This document shows, one piece after another, positions 31,283 to 34,867 of a DNA stretch of 34,867 bases. Each line of letters begins with the position of its first letter. The stretch's first letter is position 1. This DNA is from an uncultured Dialister sp. (GTDB taxonomy: Bacteria; Bacillota; Negativicutes; Veillonellales; Dialisteraceae), in contig OMVW01000022.1 in NCBI GenBank assembly GCA_900314595.1, forward strand, positions 1 through 34,867. Reading direction: 5' to 3'. The translations under genes and the position numbers were made by a program. The notes under the pieces were generated by a model that was not told where the DNA came from, did not search any database, and was given only the letters and a program-made list of their open reading frames with translations.

Positions 31283-32215
31283 TTGGAAAGTACGCGTGAT
31301 ATAAAAGGGCGCATTAAATCTGTCACCAACATCCAGCAGATCACGAAAGCAATGAAGATGGTGGCCGCTGCCCGTCTGCGCAAAGCAGAAGAAAAAGCAA
31401 ACGGCTCCCTTCCCTATGCTGAAAAAATCGGAGAGCTTCTGCGCCGTGCTTCTTCGGTTACAACCGGTTTCGAAAGCCCGCTCCTCCGGAACGGACCCGT
31501 CAAGAAGGTCGGCTATCTCATCATCAGTGCGGATAAAGGCCTCGCCGGTGCTTATAACTCCAACGTTATGAAGCGGACCATGCAGGAAATCTCCGGTAAG
31601 GATCGTTCAACCTATTGCATTTACATGTGCGGGAAACAGGGTAGAAACTACCTGAAATTCCGCGGGTATGACCTCGATTCCTATCATTTCGGCTTTTCCG
31701 ATAAACCGTCCGCCCAGGATTCCATTGAATTAGCCAAGGAAATGATTGACTACTTCACCAGGGAAGAAGTGGACGAAGTTTATATCATTTATACCAGATT
31801 TATCACCGCTCTTCGTCAGACCGTGGAAGTCACTAAACTGCTTCCTATCGAAGACCCCACCCAGAAAGTGGAAGAAGAGCAGAAACCGGCTGCAGAAGAA
31901 GACGATTTCATTGCCCAGTTCCATCGGGAAACCGAGGAATTCATGAAGATCAAGGAAGATCCTTATATCTTCATGCCGGATGCAAAGACAGTCCTCTCCA
32001 AGCTGCTCCCGGAATATGTACAGGTACAGGTTTACAACGCCATGCTGCAGTCCGCTGCTTCCGAACTGGGAAGCCGAATGGCAGCCATGTCCGCCGCAAC
32101 CGACAATGCAACCGAAAGAATCGCAGACCTCAATCTGACGTACAACAAAGCCCGTCAGGCCCAGGTCACCAACGAAATTTCCGAAATTGTCGGCGGCGCC
32201 GCTGCGCTTGAATAA
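31283..32215 (+). CDS. atpG: ATP synthase F1 subunit gamma, with an acidic insert
   Basis: This 310-residue central shaft has N-terminal helix RDIKGRIKSVTNIQQITKAM and C-terminal helix ATERIADLNLTYNKARQAQVT intact. It is longer than the usual 285-290 residues: residues about 191-228 form an extra segment rich in Glu and Asp (KVEEEQKPAAEEDD). The segment sits in the globular Rossmann-like part and not in the shaft. Start is TTG at 31283 behind GAGGGGTGA. Confidence 0.95.
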   Translation: MESTRDIKGRIKSVTNIQQITKAMKMVAAARLRKAEEKANGSLPYAEKIGELLRRASSVTTGFESPLLRNGPVKKVGYLIISADKGLAGAYNSNVMKRTMQEISGKDRSTYCIYMCGKQGRNYLKFRGYDLDSYHFGFSDKPSAQDSIELAKEMIDYFTREEVDEVYIIYTRFITALRQTVEVTKLLPIEDPTQKVEEEQKPAAEEDDFIAQFHRETEEFMKIKEDPYIFMPDAKTVLSKLLPEYVQVQVYNAMLQSAASELGSRMAAMSAATDNATERIADLNLTYNKARQAQVTNEISEIVGGAAALE

Positions 32216-32245
32216 CCTCAATATTTTAAGGAGGAATGCTTCTTC

Positions 32246-33679
32246 ATGGCAAAAGAACAGGAGATGCAGGTAGGGAAAGTCGTACAGGTCATCGGCGCAG
32301 TAGTCGATATTGCCTTCGATGATGACAAAGAACTTCCTGCCATCTATAACGCAATCCATGTAAAAGACGATAAAGCCAGCGTTCCTGTTGATGTCATCTG
32401 TGAAACCATGCAGCACCTCGGAGACGGCGTAGTCCGTACCGTAGCCATGAGCTCCACAGACGGCATGGTGCGTGGTATGCCCGCTATCGACACCGGCCGT
32501 GCTATTGCAGCACCGGTAGGTGACGGAGTCCTCGGACGTATTTTCAACATCCTTGGACAGACCGTAGATAACGACCCCACCCCTGTTAAATCAGCAGATA
32601 CCTGGCCGATCCACCGCCCGGCACCGGCCTTCAAAGACCAGTCCCCGGCAGCAGAAATTTTCGAAACCGGCATCAAAGTCGTTGACCTCATCTGCCCATA
32701 CGCTAAAGGCGGTAAGGTAGGTCTGTTCGGCGGCGCAGGTGTAGGCAAGACCGTCCTCATTCAGGAACTGATTCACAACGTAGCTACCGAACACTCCGGC
32801 TGCTCCGTATTCTGCGGCGTAGGCGAACGTACCCGTGAAGGCAACGACCTCTGGGGCGAAATGAAAGAATCCGGCGTACTTTCCAAAGTAGCACTGGTTT
32901 ACGGCCAGATGAACGAACCGCCGGGAGCTCGTATGAGAGTAGCCCTGACCGGTTTGACCATGGCTGAATATTTCCGTGATAAAGAAAACCAGGACGTACT
33001 GCTCTTCATCGATAACATTTTCCGTTTCGTACAGGCAGGCTCCGAAGTATCCGCACTGCTCGGCCGTATGCCATCCGCCGTAGGTTACCAGCCGACACTG
33101 GCCACCGATATCGGCGAACTGCAGGAACGAATCACTTCCACCAAATCCGGTTCCATTACCTCTATTCAGGCAGTATACGTACCGGCCGATGACCTCACCG
33201 ACCCGGCTCCGGCAGGCGTATTCACCCACCTCGATGCAACCACCGTATTGAACCGTTCCATCGCCGAACTCGGCATTTATCCGGCCGTTGACCCGCTGGA
33301 CTCCACCTCCCGTATTCTGGACCCGAACGTACTCGGCAAAGAACACTACGAAGTAGCCCGCGGCGTACAGGCTATTCTGCAGCGTTACAAGGAACTGCAG
33401 GATATCATCGCCATCCTCGGTATGGAAGAACTTTCCGACGACGACAAACTGATCGTTGCCCGTGCAAGAAAGATTCAGAGATTCCTGTCTCAGCCATTCT
33501 TCGTAGCTGAACAGTTCACTGGCTCCCCAGGCAGATATGTACCGCTGAAGGAAACCATCAGAGGCTTCAAGGAAATCCTCGCAGGCCAGCATGATGATAT
33601 GCCGGAAGGCGCATTCTACATGGTCGGCACAATTGATGAAGCAATCGAAAAGGCTGAAAAGATGAAGAAAGGGGAATAA
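32246..33679 (+). CDS. atpD: ATP synthase F1 subunit beta
   Basis: This 477-residue catalytic subunit has the P-loop GGAGVGKT at 162-169, GERTREGNDLW with the catalytic Glu, LLFIDNIFRF, and the DELSEED-region equivalent EELSDDD. Ribosome site AAGGAGGAATG lies about 9 bases upstream. It is the best conserved protein of the window. Confidence 0.98.
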   Translation: MAKEQEMQVGKVVQVIGAVVDIAFDDDKELPAIYNAIHVKDDKASVPVDVICETMQHLGDGVVRTVAMSSTDGMVRGMPAIDTGRAIAAPVGDGVLGRIFNILGQTVDNDPTPVKSADTWPIHRPAPAFKDQSPAAEIFETGIKVVDLICPYAKGGKVGLFGGAGVGKTVLIQELIHNVATEHSGCSVFCGVGERTREGNDLWGEMKESGVLSKVALVYGQMNEPPGARMRVALTGLTMAEYFRDKENQDVLLFIDNIFRFVQAGSEVSALLGRMPSAVGYQPTLATDIGELQERITSTKSGSITSIQAVYVPADDLTDPAPAGVFTHLDATTVLNRSIAELGIYPAVDPLDSTSRILDPNVLGKEHYEVARGVQAILQRYKELQDIIAILGMEELSDDDKLIVARARKIQRFLSQPFFVAEQFTGSPGRYVPLKETIRGFKEILAGQHDDMPEGAFYMVGTIDEAIEKAEKMKKGE

Positions 33680-33682
33680 GCC

Positions 33683-34102
33683 ATGGCTGATACCCTTACT
33701 AATCCTATGCATGTGGAAGTCATCAGCCCGGACGGCCCCATCTATTCCGATGACGGCGTAACCCTGGTGGCAGCCCGTGCAGAAGATGGCGAATTCGCTA
33801 TCATGAAAAACCATCTTCCCCTTGCCGCAGCTCTCGATATGTGTGTAGTCCGCGTTGAAAAACCGGGCAAAGAACAGAGAATCGCTGTATTTGGCGGCTT
33901 CCTTGAAACAAAGGACAGCAAAGTCAATATCATTGCTCCTCTCGCCGAACTGGCAGAGACCATAGACGTTGCCCGTGCGCAGGCTGCAAAGAAGCGCGCA
34001 GAGGACAGACTTCACTCCCATAGCAAGGAAATTGATATGGAAAGAGCGAAACTGGCCCTCATGCGTGCCCTGACCCGCCTCCATGCGACAAAGAGCATCT
34101 AA
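33683..34102 (+). CDS. atpC: ATP synthase F1 subunit epsilon
   Basis: This 139-residue subunit has the N-terminal beta-sandwich (VEVISPDGPIYSDDGVTLVAARAEDGEFAIMKNH, in part) and a C-terminal two-helix part that can inhibit ATP hydrolysis. It is the last gene of the operon; a strong terminator follows three bases after the stop. Confidence 0.95.
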   Translation: MADTLTNPMHVEVISPDGPIYSDDGVTLVAARAEDGEFAIMKNHLPLAAALDMCVVRVEKPGKEQRIAVFGGFLETKDSKVNIIAPLAELAETIDVARAQAAKKRAEDRLHSHSKEIDMERAKLALMRALTRLHATKSI

Positions 34103-34105
34103 AAT

Positions 34106-34141
34106 AAAAAAACCGTACCCATCGAGGGTACGGTTTTTTTA
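34106..34141 (+). terminator. Terminator of the ATP synthase operon
   Basis: AAAAAACCGTACCC-ATCG-AGGGTACGGTTTTTTT: an 11-bp GC-containing core with A and T flanks, possibly bidirectional. Confidence 0.93.
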
Positions 34142-34183
34142 TTGGAGACAATTACGGGGCTATGGTTTGCGCCTTCTGTCTCT

Positions 34184-34340
34184 GATCGTGATTCGTGATT
34201 CGTTCTTCGTGGTTCGTGAAGGTGGCGGCCCTGACAGGCCGCAGATTTTAAATATGGGGAATGTGCACAGGCGGGCTTAAAATGCTCATCAGCATTGATT
34301 GTACGCCAAAAGACCGTGAGTTAGCGCACTATGCGAGACA
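34184..34340 (+). repeat. Modular repeat copy J1 (GTGATTC heptamers, right end degenerate)
   Basis: Array GTGATTC/GTTCTTC/GTGGTTC (34188-34220), hairpin GCGGCC-CTGACA-GGCCGC (34225-34242), box AAATATGGGGAATGTGCACA (34250-34269), GCTCATCAGC, GCCAAAAGACC and a decayed GTG/GCGCAC stem (34315-34329). The third hairpin and right array are missing. The array is the same heptamer type as copy F1. Confidence 0.85.
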
Positions 34341-34385
34341 GCTGGATTTTTTATTGCCATATTTCAGAAGAATGGATAGGAGGGG

Positions 34386-34580
34386 AAGTGATAAGTGAGT
34401 AGTGGTAAGTGATAAGTGAAGGTGGGGGCCCTGGTGGGCCGCAAATTATATATGGGGATGTGCACAGGCGAGGTGAAGGTTCATTAGCACAAATTGGGAG
34501 GCAAAGGCCGTGCGCGGAGCGCACTACATAAATTGGTTTCCGCAGGAAACCATATCCAACACTTATCACTTCACACTTGC
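34386..34580 (+). repeat. Modular repeat copy J2 (complete, GTGATAA heptamers)
   Basis: Near-identical to copy H at 23065-23261 over about 155 bp. The few changes include the first hairpin (GGGGCCC-TGGT-GGGCCGC, one mismatch), GGCTC to GGTTC, GAGCC to GAGGC, and loss of one heptamer (TTACCAC) from the right array. The left array has extra units (GTGAGTA, GTGGTAA). Confidence 0.92.
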
Positions 34581-34589
34581 CAATTGTTA

Positions 34590-34867
34590 CAACTTACCAC
34601 TTGATGCTCGCTCTTAAGTCACAAATTGTTCAAGATTAAATAGGAAAACAAAAAATCCCCGCCTTCGGGCAGGGGGAAAAGATCCGCATGGGTTTCGAGT
34701 CAATCGGCTGCAGGGACTGTGGCCTGTACACGCAGGGACGGAGCTGCCGTATGACGGAGGTGGCCGATCAGTTTGTCATGTCGTGAATCAAACCGTTTCG
34801 GATTGTATTTCCTGCCTTCTGGCGGGGATTTTTATTTGTTTCTTTGTATTGCTGCCGGCGGGCAATG
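34590..34867. other. Structured non-coding right edge
   Basis: Two hairpins share related sequence in opposite orientation. ATCCCCGCC-TTCG-GGCAGGGG (34654-34676) has a T-run on the minus strand, so it can terminate a minus-strand transcript. CCTGCC-TTCT-GGCGGGGATTTTTATTT (34810-34836) can terminate on the plus strand. ATCCCCGCC and GGCGGGGAT can also pair with each other over 165 bases. The segment between holds GGGTTTCGAGTCAATCGG and no ORF with a start. It may be the leader of a gene beyond the edge. Confidence 0.45.

Noticed and set aside
34351..34569. Minus-strand 72-codon frame, similar to one at 22640-23236
   Set aside because: The similarity comes from the shared repeat copies J2 and H. 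The frame covers hairpins and heptamers and is not a conserved protein.

Overview
This window looks like ordinary chromosome from a low-to-moderate GC Firmicute. The best guess is a Negativicute (Veillonellaceae, Dialister-like). That placement is an inference from three things: the F-ATPase layout (atpZ-atpI-atpB-E-F-H-A-G-D-C) directly behind wecA/tagO- and wecB-like genes, a T-box-controlled ileS, and strong Gram-positive-type promoters and ribosome binding sites. No rRNA, tRNA, phage, transposase or CRISPR was seen.

Layout. 1-740: terminator and repeat remnants, no convincing gene. 742-2762 (minus): a three-gene operon of a crotonase-fold PaaG/isomerase-like enzyme, an alpha/beta hydrolase and a DNA alkyltransferase. 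3120-3957: repeats, including a 0.7 kb array of about 60-bp units. 4115-5860: a membrane diguanylate cyclase. 6156-7502 (minus): a MATE exporter. 8006-11136: promoter, T-box leader and ileS. 11147-11541: two tandem repeat copies. 11923-20918: a peptide-use region holding an M19 dipeptidase, a peptide-binding lipoprotein (dppA), the transporter dppBCDF and a serine (S12-type) hydrolase. dppA has a palindrome over its promoter and two terminator hairpins in its leader. 21247-23005: a GNAT acetyltransferase, a small secreted protein and a MarR regulator with a clear autoregulatory palindrome. 23292-24011 (minus): a class I glutamine amidotransferase-like hydrolase (C26). 24504-26830: wecA/tagO-like and wecB (envelope polysaccharide precursors). 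26938-34102: the ATP synthase operon, ending at a strong terminator. 34184-34867: two more repeat copies and an unresolved structured end.

The most unusual content is between the genes. Most gene gaps above about 250 bp carry a copy or fragment of a modular repeat family. A complete copy reads: a tandem array of 7- or 9-nt units; a hairpin with a CTGATG-like loop; a constant box TATATGGGGATGTGCACAGG; two more hairpins; and an inverted array. The hairpin stems differ between copies, yet both arms change together. In complete copies the left and right arrays are reverse complements of each other while differing from other copies (GTGATAA type, TTCGTTN type, ATCGGGGTT type). Two copies 11 kb apart are nearly identical, and two tandem copies differ mainly in array and stems. 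This points to a structure-selected, probably mobile or transcribed element. I do not recognise it as a named family.

A second notable point is the ATP synthase c subunit. The usual glycine motif of helix 1 is replaced, and an Asp sits where Na+-type c subunits carry the ion-binding Gln. Together with the helix-2 Glu this gives a possible two-carboxylate ion site.
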